Below, piece after piece: positions 1 to 11,292 of a DNA stretch of 64,000 bases. How positions within the stretch are numbered: position 1 is the stretch's first letter; every line of letters begins with the position of its first letter. The position numbers and the translations under genes are program-made. The notes under the pieces are model-generated. The model did no database searches, was not told where the DNA came from, and saw only the letters and a program-made list of their open reading frames with translations. The stretch lies in NCBI GenBank assembly GCA_005406025.1, contig BGZK01000870.1:124001-188000 (forward strand), written 5' to 3'. Source of the DNA: Eumeta japonica. Taxonomy: Eukaryota; Arthropoda; Insecta; Lepidoptera; Psychidae.

Positions 1-100
1 TTTAGACGTACATAACTGTAGAGGCGTTAATATTTGCAAATTTCAACATAAAAGTTAGGAAGAGCAAACCGAAGAGCACAATCTCGGCTTTTTCCGCAAT

Positions 101-480
101 TTAGAGCCGAGCGCGCGCGCCTAGTGCGTCGCGCGACACCGCGTAGCTGTCAAATTTCATTAATTCTAATGCCGTTCCCCGGCCGGAAAAAAATCCCAAA
201 AACATTTAGGGCGTTTCCGAGACCGCCGAGCGCGGGCGCTGCAGAGCGGCCGTCGGGCGGCGGGGGCTCGCCGCCCCGCGCCGCCCCGGGCCCCGTTAAT
301 TCGGGCCGATTCCTCTTTAATACCGCAACTCGTAATTACAGTTCAAAGGGGTGAGCTTTCGCGTCGAGCCGCTCAGAAGTTATCCGCCGAGATTGTTATA
401 CACTTTAATATATTTTCGTTGGTAATTGGTCTGACGAGTTCCCGGCGCGGGCGCCGCGCCGGTGAGCTCGTTCCGTTTTG
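101..480. other. GC-rich island in AT-rich background
   Basis: This stretch is visibly far richer in G and C than its surroundings, with CG-rich runs around 110-130, 225-300 and 440-475. A 76-codon plus-strand frame starting at 124 is very Pro/Ala/Gly/Arg-rich and looks like a composition artefact. I recognise no protein domain. It resembles other islands in this window and could be a conserved regulatory element, which is inference only. Confidence 0.5.
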
Positions 481-1630
481 AACGGCTACGCAACTTTTGA
501 TATCGAATAAAGTTTGGGTTTCTTTTGAACACTGCACAAACTGTAATACTTTTAAGTTTTGTTGACTAGTCGAGCATTTTGCGTAAATAAAGTACGAGTA
601 TTTTTTTTTTATATAATGAGAAAACGAGCATCCGTGTTGTCTGAGAATAGATGGCCACCGCCGCCCATGGACATCGCAACCCCACAAGAGTTACTTGTGC
701 GTTGCCATATAAATAAATGGAGAATTTGTTAATAACTCAACCACAACGCCATTATTTCTTCCATAACTAGTGATTATAATAGTTAGATAAAGTAAAATAA
801 ACATAAAGTACTTGGTAATACATTATATATACATTTTGTTTTTATTGTAACTTGTTTTGAATATTTAATCACCAAACAGTAAGCTGGTTTTAGACTCTTT
901 AAATTACATTTTGTAGATACGTTCTATTTACTAAACTATTCGTGTATAACTCACCGTAGAGTGCCGACGTCTGCGGCTGTTACGGAACGGATATCAGGCC
1001 ATGTCTCAGGGAAATAAGTAACTGATCACAAAGGCATATCTTGAGTCTCCATTTCACTGATCGCGGAAACGGATCCATCCGTTTGCAATTCAGGTGTGAA
1101 GCCCTACCCCCTAAGTGCGACTCAGTACGTCTGCAAGTAGAGGGCGTCGTAAATTAACACGAAAATGGCGTACAGGACTATCACTAGCCATGAGCAAATA
1201 TCGAGACTTGGGATGAAATTTGGGTGTATGTATTATATTTGAATTTGAAAATAAATAACTAACCTGACTGCGTAAAAGTGAACAAATAGACTTAAACAAG
1301 ATTACATAAAAAATCATCTAATTAAATATGACAAATATCTGCAGTCGGAGGCATAAATGTAGCAAGAGTAGTAGCGATTAAGGAAATATGAATCAATGCC
1401 TTCTCGACGTATTAGATTAAGCTCTAAAATCTATATGTACGGACATTTTCGAGTTCTGGCTTGAAAATAGCGGGTAGTTTAATATAGAGTTTGCCTGCAA
1501 GGTCAATTAATTTCTAGATTTAGTTGAGGTAGGAAGACGATAAATTCGTTTACCCTCGACGAGTAATCGTAATATTTATTGGGGCAGACGATAAAAATTG
1601 GATACTTAAAAACATATAGAGTGTTTTAAG
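481..1630. other. AT-rich DNA, nothing recognised
   Basis: AT-rich noncoding sequence. The short frames at 373-687 and 1111-1317 on the minus strand have no recognisable motif. Confidence 0.6.
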
Positions 1631-1660
1631 TAACCTAACTTAACCTAACCTAACCTAACC
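1631..1660. repeat. Interstitial telomere-like repeat, (TAACC)6
   Basis: Six consecutive TAACC units, with the second reading TAACT. This is the complement strand of the canonical insect telomere repeat (TTAGG)n. The tract is too short and isolated to mark a chromosome end. It may come from telomerase-assisted break repair or from the edge of a dispersed repeat. Confidence 0.75.
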
Positions 1661-1879
1661 GAAACTACGGTATCTTAACATCAGGAAAGTCAGTCGACGA
1701 GTTGACTACATTTTGCGATGCGCAAAAGTGATTAGTACCCATTTACTTCGCATAGACAGCGCTAAATCTTTTTAAATATTATATAGAAATGCAACTTAGA
1801 ATGTAATGGAGAGCCACATTTACCTACTCGATTTACATTCAAAAAGCTTAGCATAAAAATTTTGACAGAAAGTTGCCGA

Positions 1880-2290
1880 CGCGCTCACTTAAGCTAGTCA
1901 CACGGCGGAGGGTCGGAGTATGTTTTTAGAGGATCACACGCCGGCGCCCCCGCGGGATAGCCGCGGACGGCGAAGTTGCGGCTGCAGGGCCGGCCGTACG
2001 TCACATCTGAGACACATTCTCCGAGGCGGCCCGGAAAGCTTTTACAGCGAACGCGAAACAAAATGGCTTTATTCTGTAAGCTCAGGTGCTTTCGCGCGCT
2101 TATTATTATAGCGGAACTTTGGTGTCATTTACTTAGTCCCCGAATGGCTGCGGCTTTGAGGCGGGCGTGCTGCGAGCGAAAAATGTACACGGGCCGTGTG
2201 CCGGCGCGTGACGCCCAGCGATCGCATTGAATTGGTTCCCTAATTGGAGGAAGCCGTAAAAATACGTTCGGTGGGGGTCGGAGTACCGGC
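1880..2290. other. GC-rich island
   Basis: GC-rich block with runs such as the one near 1940-2010. Two overlapping plus-strand frames (63 and 84 codons) cross it in different registers, and neither shows a domain. I treat it as non-coding. It is similar in character to the other islands. Confidence 0.5.
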
Positions 2291-3511
2291 ATTGTTGTTT
2301 CGTGTCGTAGTTGTAATTTTTATTTAAAAAGGTTTGATATGGTATAGTGATTTAATGGGAAACACATTTGAAAGAGATTTTTTTTTCTTTAAACAATTTA
2401 ATTTACATAATTTCAGTGTTCGGTCGCTCGAAACTTTTCACAAAAAGCCGTGCACGGTTGAATATTAAGGTAATAGGGTGTAGGATATCAAAGCGATATA
2501 TAAAACATTAAGCCATAATGAATCGGGAGTGTAAAATTAATATTATATATCCCTTGTTGTGAACTATAGAATTTTATATTGTTGTGCACTACATCATTTT
2601 TTATAGCCTTAACAGAATGTTGAAAACTATGTAGTTCGCAACGATTACCAATATAAATAAAAGTGAAAAGTTGGTCGTTGGTAAACACATCACTTGAAAA
2701 CGGCTAACCGGTTTGACTAATTTATTTTTAAATGTTTTTAATAGTTTTTATAAGATTTTTAGGGGAAACGATTGGAGAAGTTACAAGAGAAAATTTAAAA
2801 ATTTAAGAAAAAGTGAAAATTTTTTTCTAATGAATTTTTGTAAGTAAATTTTTAATCAGATTGTTTTTGTATTTTAAGGTATGTAAATATATGATACAAA
2901 GTGGTATTCGTCTTTCAGTTCAGCCTACCAGCCACAGTCGCGATTTGGGTAAGGCTGGCGCCTAACGTGCCCCGGGAGCTAGTATTAAATAAAGAAAACC
3001 ATTTTTTTCTCACATTTGTTTTCCGATACTTGTCATACATTTTTATATCAGAATATTTTCGCAATTCTTTTTCACGTCACAAAACTGCAAATCTGCATAG
3101 CCCGCAGTACATTGGCGTCGCTTTGACAGCTTGAAATTGGATGAGTTCCCATCAAGGCGGCAAATGCTTTGCAAACGCTTGACTGAGATATGAAATGCGA
3201 TTTGAACATTATTCTTTTTGGCAAATATTACATCAAAATTCAGTTGTAGAACTGATTATCTGCTATTATTTGTTTTATTATTATCTTTATTTATATTATT
3301 AATGATTACTATTATCTGTTATCATCTAGATCGTACAATAATTTAAGTTACAAAATGCTTTGATAGATAAAGTTTAGTGACGCTTTTATTTTACGTATAC
3401 TTAAAGTTAGTGAGCTTACTAAGCTGTCACTACATAACAAGTCCTTCATTCGCTCAAATTGTCTGGGAGTAATAAATATAATTGATTATTCGGATTTAAT
3501 AGAGATTAATT
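2291..3511. other. AT-rich DNA, nothing recognised
   Basis: AT-rich with homopolymer runs. Short frames at 2488-2688 (minus) and 2901-3134 (plus) match nothing I know. Confidence 0.55.
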
Positions 3512-3554
3512 AATTTAATGTCAAAATTCAAAATTAATGAATTTAATGTCAAAA
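3512..3554. repeat. 28-bp-spaced direct repeat next to foldback
   Basis: The 15-mer AATTTAATGTCAAAA occurs at 3512-3526 and again at 3540-3554, immediately left of the long inverted repeat. It may be a small tandem duplication at the element edge. Confidence 0.7.
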
Positions 3555-3558
3555 AGTG

Positions 3559-4100
3559 TTGTATTGTGTGAGGTGTTGATTCGCGGAAATCCATAGTAGA
3601 CGCTTGCCTGCAACATGCATTAACATGCAGCATGCAACCCACCGCTGACCCTCGAATCTGCCTCTCCACTACGAATCTCTATTCAACGAATTGAATATTG
3701 ATTCGAGAGGATTGACACAGATATCGAACACCTAAGAAAGTGTTAATTTTATATTTATCTTAGTCCGCTAATCGTTATAATGATAATTTCTATGTACGTT
3801 TCATGCCAACCAGACATATCCTCAGGAAATCGCAGACAGTCACACTTACGCCCTGGAATGAAACTTACGTAGAAATTAACAATATAACAATTAGCGGAAT
3901 AAGATCATTAAAAAATTTACATTTGCTTAGGTGTTAGATATCTGTCAATCCTCTCGAATCAATATTCAATTGGTTGAATAGCGATTCGTAGCGGAGGGGC
4001 AGAACCCTAAGGTCAGCGGTGGGTTGTATGCTGCATGTTAACGCATGTTGCAGGCAAGTGCCTATTATGAATTTCTGCGAATTAACATCTCATACAATAG
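3559..4100. mobile_element. Long foldback element (~540 bp)
   Basis: Two arms of about 250 bp are reverse complements of each other at roughly 80-85% identity by eye: about 3559-3810 and 3850-4100, with a spacer of about 40 bp. Matching landmarks include the TTGCCTGCAACATGC block (3606 region against the 4050 region), the CCCACCGCTGACC block, and TCGAGAGGATTGACA near 3703 against its complement near 3945. There is no coding sequence. The structure is that of a foldback transposon or a large palindromic MITE. Target duplications are not clear, and the arm divergence implies an old insertion. Confidence 0.85.
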
Positions 4101-4974
4101 AGTCTTGTAAGTAACAGGAATTGATATGTAGTGTCAATTGCTTAACATTTTTCATTTGACATTAGTTTTATTTTGTTCTAAAAACGTAAATTTGTTACTG
4201 AGAAGTATAGTTGTTGTTTTATACATGTAACGTATAGAACTTATTGTAATCTATTTGCATCGCAGAATGCAAGTGTAATACAGAGTACGACTACTTACCT
4301 AGTAAACTTTTATAATACGAGGATTGACAGCTAAGGATTCTGAAACAAATTCGTCACTTAACAAGCTTCTTGGTTTCTGGTTCAAGTTCATTTGGTTTAT
4401 TAAGAAATATTGCAGTAAATTTGCATGCTCGTTCTATTGTATAACACAATTTACACAGCTTAAATTCCATTGATTTTACACCATTCAGCAGTTAGTGTTC
4501 ATTTTCTGAATGAAGATCAGCACCTTATTTTGGAGTAGCATTTTTCGATAGTTACCATCGATAGTTTACAAAAAATCAAATTTTTCAGATACATCTCTAA
4601 CAGTTCTTCATCTGACACTTTATTACTTATAATGAAAAGTCGATTTGATTTGCTGTCGATATACGTACATTCGGGTGTCCGTTATTTCCCAATTTGGTTT
4701 TTGCCTTTGCAGCGCCCCTAAATTTTTTAGTTTATGACTTAAAATAAAATATCAAACCCATATAAGCCCTTAATATTAGTATTAAACCGTGCCACAACGA
4801 CAGTTCATTTCTTATTTAAATACTAGGGATTTTTGTACTTTTTGCAATTATTTTTTTTCTCAACCAGTTTATAAAAAGCTGTAAAATTAATTATTTTCGT
4901 ATGAAATTGAACGTTCTACAAAAAATTCTTAGTATTTTCTCCAATAAATTCACTCGCTTTAAAGTTATTTAACG
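4101..4974. other. AT-rich DNA, nothing recognised
   Basis: No gene, RNA or repeat that I can support. Confidence 0.5.
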
Positions 4975-4975
4975 T

Positions 4976-5042
4976 CAAAATTTAACTAAAAGTATTTTAT
5001 TAATTGTCTTTTAATTAATAAAATAATTTTAGTTGAACTTTG
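4976..5042. repeat. AT-rich hairpin, ~30-bp stem
   Basis: Arms 4981-5005 and 5013-5037 pair over 25 positions with two mismatches around a 7-nt loop. The pairing continues outward after one mismatch to 4976/5042. It could be a tiny MITE remnant or a chance AT palindrome, though the stem length argues against chance. Confidence 0.7.
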
Positions 5043-5740
5043 TTATTCTATATTACGCATATCTGTATGGAAAATTACGTTGCATATTGCATGCACGAGA
5101 TTAGAACTTTCTATCAAAACAGAATTAAATAAAATACTCGGGAACCGAGCGTTTCTCACCGTATTTGGATCTTGCCGTGTGAATATGATGACTTCACACG
5201 GTGAAAGCTGCTTACATTCATTATCAGCAATAAGTATTTTGATGCATAACGTTATGAAATTGAAAGAAATATCTGCATATTTTGTCTATCTGCGTGTCAT
5301 GTTAAGTGGTGCCATTTGTTGTTGTGAACCAATAACAGCAAGAATGTAAATACCTCGAAATTTTATCAAATCGCACTAAAAAAAATGACTTTAAGTATGA
5401 TTAGAACGAATTTTTTTATCATATTCTGCTCATTTAGCGAACCGAAGCTTGAACGAAAAAAAGTGTAACATTTTGAGCGTCATGACTCTTGCTGTTATAT
5501 GTGCTTACCAGTCTGTACTGATAAATGCACGTCTCAACGTTTTTGCCTTTTAGCCATCAGATGAGATGGAAATACTTATTGATGGAAATGTTTATTAACT
5601 GTGTGAATCAATACATATCAATCTTTAAATTAGTTTAGATAAAATCGTAATTTAACACGAAATAAATATTCTTTATTTACGATCTCACAAATATATTGTC
5701 ACAGTGATATATTATCACAGATCAAATTTATGAAGCGAAA
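5043..5740. other. AT-rich DNA; possible dispersed repeat motif near 5470
   Basis: The segment around 5476-5500 (GTCATGACTCTTG followed by GTTAT) recurs near 21374-21400, hinting at a dispersed repeat. The 89-codon frame 5080-5349 is unrecognised. Confidence 0.4.
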
Positions 5741-6060
5741 TAATTATTGACTCTTCACACGACTCTGACTAACCTACCGTACGTGGATCTGTCGCGACGG
5801 TTGTGCGCTAACCGGCAGACGGCGCGCACGCAGCCAGCGCCGGCGACGGGCGAACGCGGGCGCGTGTCCGCCGGCTTTCCCTTCGGCGGCGCGCGGCGCG
5901 TGTTTACCCGACACGAGATTATTATATTTCGTACGTAAACACGGGGAGCAAATACGGGCGGGACGGTTTCCCCGATCTGACAGCCGCGAATATTTGATAT
6001 TTGGCGAGCGAGCGCTTACGGCTAATACGACTATTTCAGAAGCTTCGGGAAGTCAACTTG
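5741..6060. other. GC-rich island
   Basis: Strongly GC-rich, peaking around 5795-5905, with short AT-rich words embedded (TACGTAAACA near 5932). The 63-codon frame at 5747-5938 has a low-complexity Arg/Ala/Thr composition and no motif. Candidate conserved non-coding element. Confidence 0.5.
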
Positions 6061-7298
6061 AATTCAGGTCGTTTTCGCATCGAAATGAAATCGTTACGAA
6101 ATGCGATTCGGTTCTGTATGTAGTACCCGGTGCGTCGCACCCAATAGTGTCTGGAGTATCTAACCTCTCGATATGTTCGGTGCATAAGTAAAACGACTAG
6201 TTAGATCTATGTCGAAACTGTTTTTTCTATTTAACGATACCATTAGGCCTATTTTTAAATATGTAGGTGTTAGCAAACAATATTATTACAATTTACCAGA
6301 AAACTTACAAAGATATAGCGCTGTCAGGAAAAACCTAACACCAATAAATAAACATTAAGCACCTGTACTAGTTTTATTACAATATATTTGCTTTATTTAC
6401 ATTATTCGAAGCGTAAAATAATAAGTAACTGTAAGGTCATAGAAAACTAGTTTTTCTAAAGTATGGCCCGGCTAAATCAATTTTTCTGAGTTGTGATCTT
6501 TGTTAAATAGTTGTTGGTATTTACGAGAATGTGGTTATAAACTAATATGTATACAGATGTGTCACGTTTTGTAAGTATAAGAATATCAATAACAATTACA
6601 CATACATTGTCTAATTCGCATCCACGTTTACCACATTTCTACTGTTAAGTTTAAAAGTACATGCTTTTATAAATATGTGACAAATGAAAGCATTATAATT
6701 CATTTGTTATCTTTGGTGACTTTCTTTCATTTTATCGAATGAATATCAAAAATATTTTTATGCTATAGGTAATACACTTGAAATACGTCATTAACGAATT
6801 CTTTTCGACATTAACAATACTAACCATTACATATATATACACCCATTGCTGGACGTAAATTACAATTTAGTTGTTATTGTATTCTTTTTTACTTAATTAC
6901 GGTTTTCATTCTTCCTTCTCCCATTCTTTTTGAATGTACCTGATCACAGTCCTGTTCCGGATGTCTATTCTGTTCTTTTGTCGGATCAGTACCCGGTATT
7001 ATTCTCGATTCCAATACAAGTGCCGATACTTTTGGCCTTGCCTTGGGTATTCATATTAGTGATACCCAATAAGTTACTATTTTTACCGGTATCAATACAT
7101 TTCTTTACATAAAAGATGCCCTATCTCATGTTCGAGGACATAATCTACATCTATGCAAAGTTTGATCTCGTAAGCGCTCCGAAAGAAGCCTGCTTTAGAT
7201 TGTTCGATTTACGTCGGGTGAAACTGTCCTCTTTGAGCGGAGATGCCTTCTTACGCGTGCATTTCATGTACAGTTTCCGACCCAATCTAAAATACTGA
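6061..7298. other. AT-rich DNA, nothing recognised
   Basis: Short frames at 5994-6191, 6930-7112 and 7116-7298 have no recognisable domains. Confidence 0.5.
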
Positions 7299-7565
7299 CT
7301 GCCTGATTGGCGCAGTGGTAGTGACCCTACTTACTGCGCTGGGGCCGTGGGTCCGATTCCCGCACAAGACGAACATTTATTTATTTGATTAAAAGTTAAT
7401 GTTTGTCTTGAGTCTGGGTGTTTATATGTATTATACGTATACATTTACAAAAAAAAGTATGTATGTAGTACATCAACTGTCTGGTACCCATAGTACAAGC
7501 CTAGTTGCTTAGTTTGGGACCAGACGGTGCTGTGTATATATGTCCGAAGATATTATTATTATTAT
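7299..7565 (+). mobile_element. tRNA-derived SINE
   Basis: The head resembles a tRNA with internal RNA polymerase III promoter boxes: a box A-like TGGCGCAGTGG at 7309-7319 and a box B-like GGTCCGATTCC at 7351-7361 (one base off GGTTCGATTCC). An unrelated body follows, and the element ends in a (ATT)n tail at about 7551-7565. This is the usual build of lepidopteran SINEs, transcribed by Pol III and mobilised in trans by a LINE. The tRNA part does not fold into a complete cloverleaf, so it is not a tRNA gene. Target duplications are not obvious. Confidence 0.85.
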
Positions 7566-7849
7566 GAGAACTTCAAAGAAATATCCATATTATATCTCTT
7601 AAATAATCAAATTTTATGATTCAGTGAAAACTAAAAAACATTGTGTCTTTGTAAAAAACTGTTTTTCGTATTTTTTTTCCCGCGGTCTTGTATAAGATTT
7701 TTGATTTTCCATTTTCATATGATCAAGAAAATTTTCTTTTCAAGATTTTAACTAATAGGTCGTTAGAGAAGCACTATTAAAATTCTTATTGTTTAAAATA
7801 CAATATTTTGTTACTCTTCGCTTCCTTATCTAAAAACAACAGACGCCCT
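7566..7849. other. AT-rich DNA, nothing recognised
   Basis: No supported feature. Confidence 0.5.
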
Positions 7850-8120
7850 AGTTAGGATCCGTAATTTCGGTGTTTTTTTCCTGCGCGCACGCACAGCGGC
7901 AATGATGAATGAAGGCACTCCGGGATTACATCTATTAACCGCCGATGTTCCGGGATGCAAATCTCCCGTTTCCGGGAATTTATCATTGGACCGAGCCAGA
8001 TCGTTTTCGTTTGTTTCTCTTTAGACGGCAATTTATCACGGCGCGCGGCGACACGGCGCGGGGTAGGGAAAAAAGAATTCAACGGGAAAGCCATCCCTCC
8101 CCGAAACAATTCCCCGTATT
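7850..8120. other. GC-rich island with overlapping unassigned frames
   Basis: Moderately GC-rich block. An 85-codon frame on minus (7852-8109) overlaps two plus frames (7945-8208, 7955-8155). Open frames in several registers at once reflect composition, and no domain is visible. Candidate conserved non-coding DNA. Confidence 0.45.
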
Positions 8121-8524
8121 TTTCATTCGATTCAGAAAGCCAAATTTATTTTTAATAGTTCAACACGATTTAAAATTTAAATTCAAATCCAGAATGGAGT
8201 ATTTTTAAGCTATAAACTTATTTTTGTTGTTAACTTGTAAAGTTGTTTTAGTAATTATACATACATATAAGCGTATTTCTTTTATATATCCTATATTATT
8301 AAATGGGCGAAATTTGTATTTACATATGACTCCACTGATTTTATTGACGCTTTTGACATAGTCTTGTTAAACATCACTGCTTCGTCGTCAGTAAACGTTA
8401 CTGGTACGACTGTTGTGCCAAAGAAGTGAAATCATTGTTTGGCTGTATAGAAAGGATGTTCGATGAAAAAAAAATTTACATAAAGTATGCGCATGTTAAA
8501 AGACTTATGAGACGATCATTTATG

Positions 8525-8670
8525 AGAGGTCAAATTTTTAGCAACCGAAACCGACGAACCTGCCGCAGATAATTGATGGATGCGGATGAGGCAAAGAGGT
8601 ACGTGAGTGTAGCAGTCAGTGGAGATGTGTGGTTTCTGCTCACTCCTCTGGGAAATCGGAGTGAGCTTTT
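8525..8670 (+). repeat. Lepidopteran-type dispersed repeat, copy 1
   Basis: It aligns along its length with 39425-39560. Shared words include ATTGATGGATG, GTGAGGCAA/ATGAGGCAA, a TCTGC(T/C)(C/T)AC block and CTGGGAAAT followed by GGAGTGAG or GGGGTGAG. I know this as the tail of a SINE-like family common in moth and butterfly introns. The family name is not certain. Confidence 0.65.
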
Positions 8671-9239
8671 GTGTATAACATTTTTACTTGTTCGCCATCT
8701 TAAGCAGTGAACAGTCGAAATTGGATGTTTATGAATATGCCCGCGAGACCGGCAGAGGAGCTTTCACGTAAGCACCGATCGATCATCTATCCGGCCGTGT
8801 GTTTGAATGTACGTCACGATAATTTTTGAGTGCAGTTAGTTTTTTTGAATAAGCTTCTTACCTAAAATTTTTAAATTACTATTTTCATTGAATGAATACT
8901 TTGACTTTTATCGTACATCGCTCAAGAGAAGTACTTTTCAAGGAGCAGTTTGCTTCAATCGCTTCGGAATTATTTAAAATTTAAAAAACTCGGTTTATTA
9001 CGCAATAATGTTATTATTTACTTTTATTTTTCATCGAAATTTTATATTTATTTCAGCTCTTAATGTATTAATTAAAACTTTTTTTTAAATCGACCTGAGA
9101 CAGTTTTTACGATCACCGCAATAAAAACGTGCCGAGTCTTGCAAAGTTTTGCAAGTTAGCACTTTTTGAAAAGTTTGTTGAATTATAAATAAGGAAAGAA
9201 AAAGAAAATAATAAAGATATCAGGAGTCATTAAGGACAT
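8671..9239. other. AT-rich DNA, nothing recognised
   Basis: No supported feature. Confidence 0.5.
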
Positions 9240-9660
9240 TAAATCAGAATAAAATTATTCCATTTCGGGTCCCACTTGAATGGGAAGTCTTAGTTTATGC
9301 ATCGAAGAGGGTATCTTGTTCCCGGACAGAGATCGCGCACAAACCGACACCTTTGGAACTGCCGAGGGTGAAAAGAGACGTCGCGACGTAAGAATATGGA
9401 GTGGGGAAAGAAAAGTAAAAAGAATTGAAGTTCCAGAACGATGAAATATTCTTATTCGTGGGAAAGTTGAAATCGCCGTCACTTTCGCTAAAAGAGTTTT
9501 TTCTTGTCCCGTTAAATCTTTGCCGCCTCTCTTTAGACTTTTATTGTGCGCCTTAATGAGAGGAAAAGTCGACTTTACTGCTTCGAGTGCTTCAGACGGG
9601 ATAAGGGTGCGTACACACTGCGCTGCTGCGGACAGCCTCGACAAGGTCGGCTGCTGATTC
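9240..9660 (-). other. Complex-sequence island with a 129-codon unassigned frame
   Basis: An open minus-strand frame runs 9644-9255 (129 codons, starting MSRLSAAAQC) through a block of more balanced base composition than its flanks. It is Ser/Leu/Arg/Lys-rich with no signal peptide, repeat or family motif that I recognise, and no convincing splice sites or upstream exon. It could be a chance frame in a conserved non-coding island or an unrecognised small exon. I favour the former. Confidence 0.3.
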
Positions 9661-10179
9661 GAATACGACTTTTCAGCTAATTATTTGAATAGCTCACCAC
9701 AAAGAGTCCGAAGTTTAAATTGTAAAATGTTAATTGCATTTCGAACATCTAAATAAATGGTCTCGTTTAACGGACATATTATACTTAGAACTTGTCTGTA
9801 TTCTCACCATAAAATTAAATAGTTGTCTGTATGCACGAATGCCTAATCTTAAGAATTAATAAGTCAATTTGATAAATAATTTTGGCACAGATCATAGCCC
9901 GTTTATCGAGAAAAAAATTATTTTATTTAATTAGTAGTTTTATTTAGTATTTACTCAGTAAAATGTACTTTCTTAGGTTATGCTTATGAAACAGGCATAC
10001 ATAATCCAGATTTGATGCCGGCAAAACCCCGGAGCACAGTTTATATTTAAGGAAATAATATATTGGTTATTAGTCAAGTTTTATAAACTTTGAATATGTA
10101 AATATTTTTAAATATGAAATATAGCATTTTCTTTCGAAATATATCTGACGTCTGAGATATTCTTTCATTTAACCATTGG
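9661..10179. other. AT-rich DNA, nothing recognised
   Basis: No supported feature. Confidence 0.5.
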
Positions 10180-10490
10180 TCGTCTAGTGCTAGAGATAGG
10201 CTTCTTCGCTAAATATTTATAACGTACAAACTTAAGGCATCTGCAACCAACTGTCGTCGGAAAATTACCAGACCGGACCGTGATTTCGCCGGTCTATCTA
10301 GTCTGTCTGAGGTTGCCTGACACTGCGACGTTTAAGTTAGTGGTCGCTACTCGCAAACCTTTTTTTCCCAACGGCTATCGGTTGTACGAGCGATGTGGCC
10401 TACCCATTGCCATTTCAACTAGCTCGTCTGTGGATTTTTTGTTTAGGATTGTATCTCGTATATTAACATTATGTACTTTATCAAGTTTTG
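10180..10490 (-). pseudogene. RTE-clade LINE, C-terminal fragment
   Basis: Read on the minus strand, about 10440-10370 translates to KWQWVGHIARTTDSRWEKKV. This is the conserved C-terminal block of RTE-clade LINE ORFs in insects, where a W-x-GH-x-AR motif is followed by a DxRW motif. Upstream (about 10490-10450) a segment resembles the preceding RDxIxN block. Downstream a TDEI-like piece and a residual EEAYL end the similarity. Several frameshifts and stops are present. It lies about 200 bp from the inverted endonuclease fragment and on the same strand, so it may belong with it or be a separate old copy. Confidence 0.75.
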
Positions 10491-10689
10491 ATATTTTCTT
10501 ATTTTAATTTTTTACTTAAAAATAAATCCTTTTTTATTGAAATAGGTTAAAAATGTATTTCGCGCTATAGTTTTACAGAATCATGCGGACCAAAGTACCG
10601 AAGATCTTGTTAATGAGTTATTATGCATTATTATGATTATTATATCGAACCATACGTTAAGCTATTTTTTAAATTGTAAAATTACGAAT

Positions 10690-11292
10690 ACTGTATTTTT
10701 AGTATGATTCTGTGAAGTATTACTATATATTATTACGCATGTTTTTTAGTTTTTAAGGTTCTACCATTTATCTTTACAGAACATAAGATCTCATTACCAG
10801 GTATTCACCGTGACGCGGTTGACCCATTTATGTTTTAAAATCACACATTATGATATAGTTCGTGCGCACTGTTTCTATAGTTTGTGTAATCGTTTTGTAG
10901 AAGAGCTTAGTTTCTTCTTCTTTTGCTGCTTCTGTGAGCGCATCTGTCTGTATAAGTGATATTTTTTATTTGTCAAAGGTAAGGTTTAGGGGGGCTACTC
11001 GTTTGGTAATCCGGTGAAGCTTTTTGTATTTTGTTTAAAAGATTTGTTTATGTTAAAGCCCACTTCTTACCTGCCAGGTGTCTGATCCATATAGCATAGA
11101 TTGAAGTTTTTGTATTCTTCAATTTTCGTTTCAAGCCGCCTAATTTGAGATACTCCCTTTACGTCCAATTTAATTGTCTTCAGTGCTTCAAATAGTTCTA
11201 AAAGATGCCCGTAAGATGCAAGTATTCTTATATTGTAGACAATAAGGCGAAGTTTTTGTCCTTTTTCTTTAGTTTCCAAAAACAACTTCATT
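10690..11292 (-). pseudogene. RTE-clade LINE, N-terminal half of endonuclease (inverted)
   Basis: On the minus strand from about 11290 the translation begins MKLFLETKEKGQKLRLIVYN and continues with blocks typical of the APE-type endonuclease of RTE LINEs: a YNIR motif, a decayed SEVRR-type block, EEYKNF, a TPG block, a TEAAKEEE block near 10920, and a GDFN-position block decayed to CDF followed by KxGQPR near 10830. It stops matching near the middle of the endonuclease. The matching C-terminal half lies directly adjacent on the plus strand. Stops and frameshifts make it non-functional. Confidence 0.8.

Noticed and set aside
124..354. 76-codon GC-rich frame
   Set aside because: Low-complexity Pro/Ala/Gly/Arg composition from a GC island. 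No domain and no supporting splice or start context.
1631..1660. Chromosome end
   Set aside because: Six telomere-like units only, flanked on both sides by ordinary sequence.
5747..5938. 63-codon frame in a GC island
   Set aside because: Composition-driven open frame with no motif. The opposite strand and other registers are similarly open.
7309..7366. Possible tRNA gene
   Set aside because: Box A and box B are present but no full cloverleaf forms, and the unit continues into a SINE body with an (ATT)n tail.
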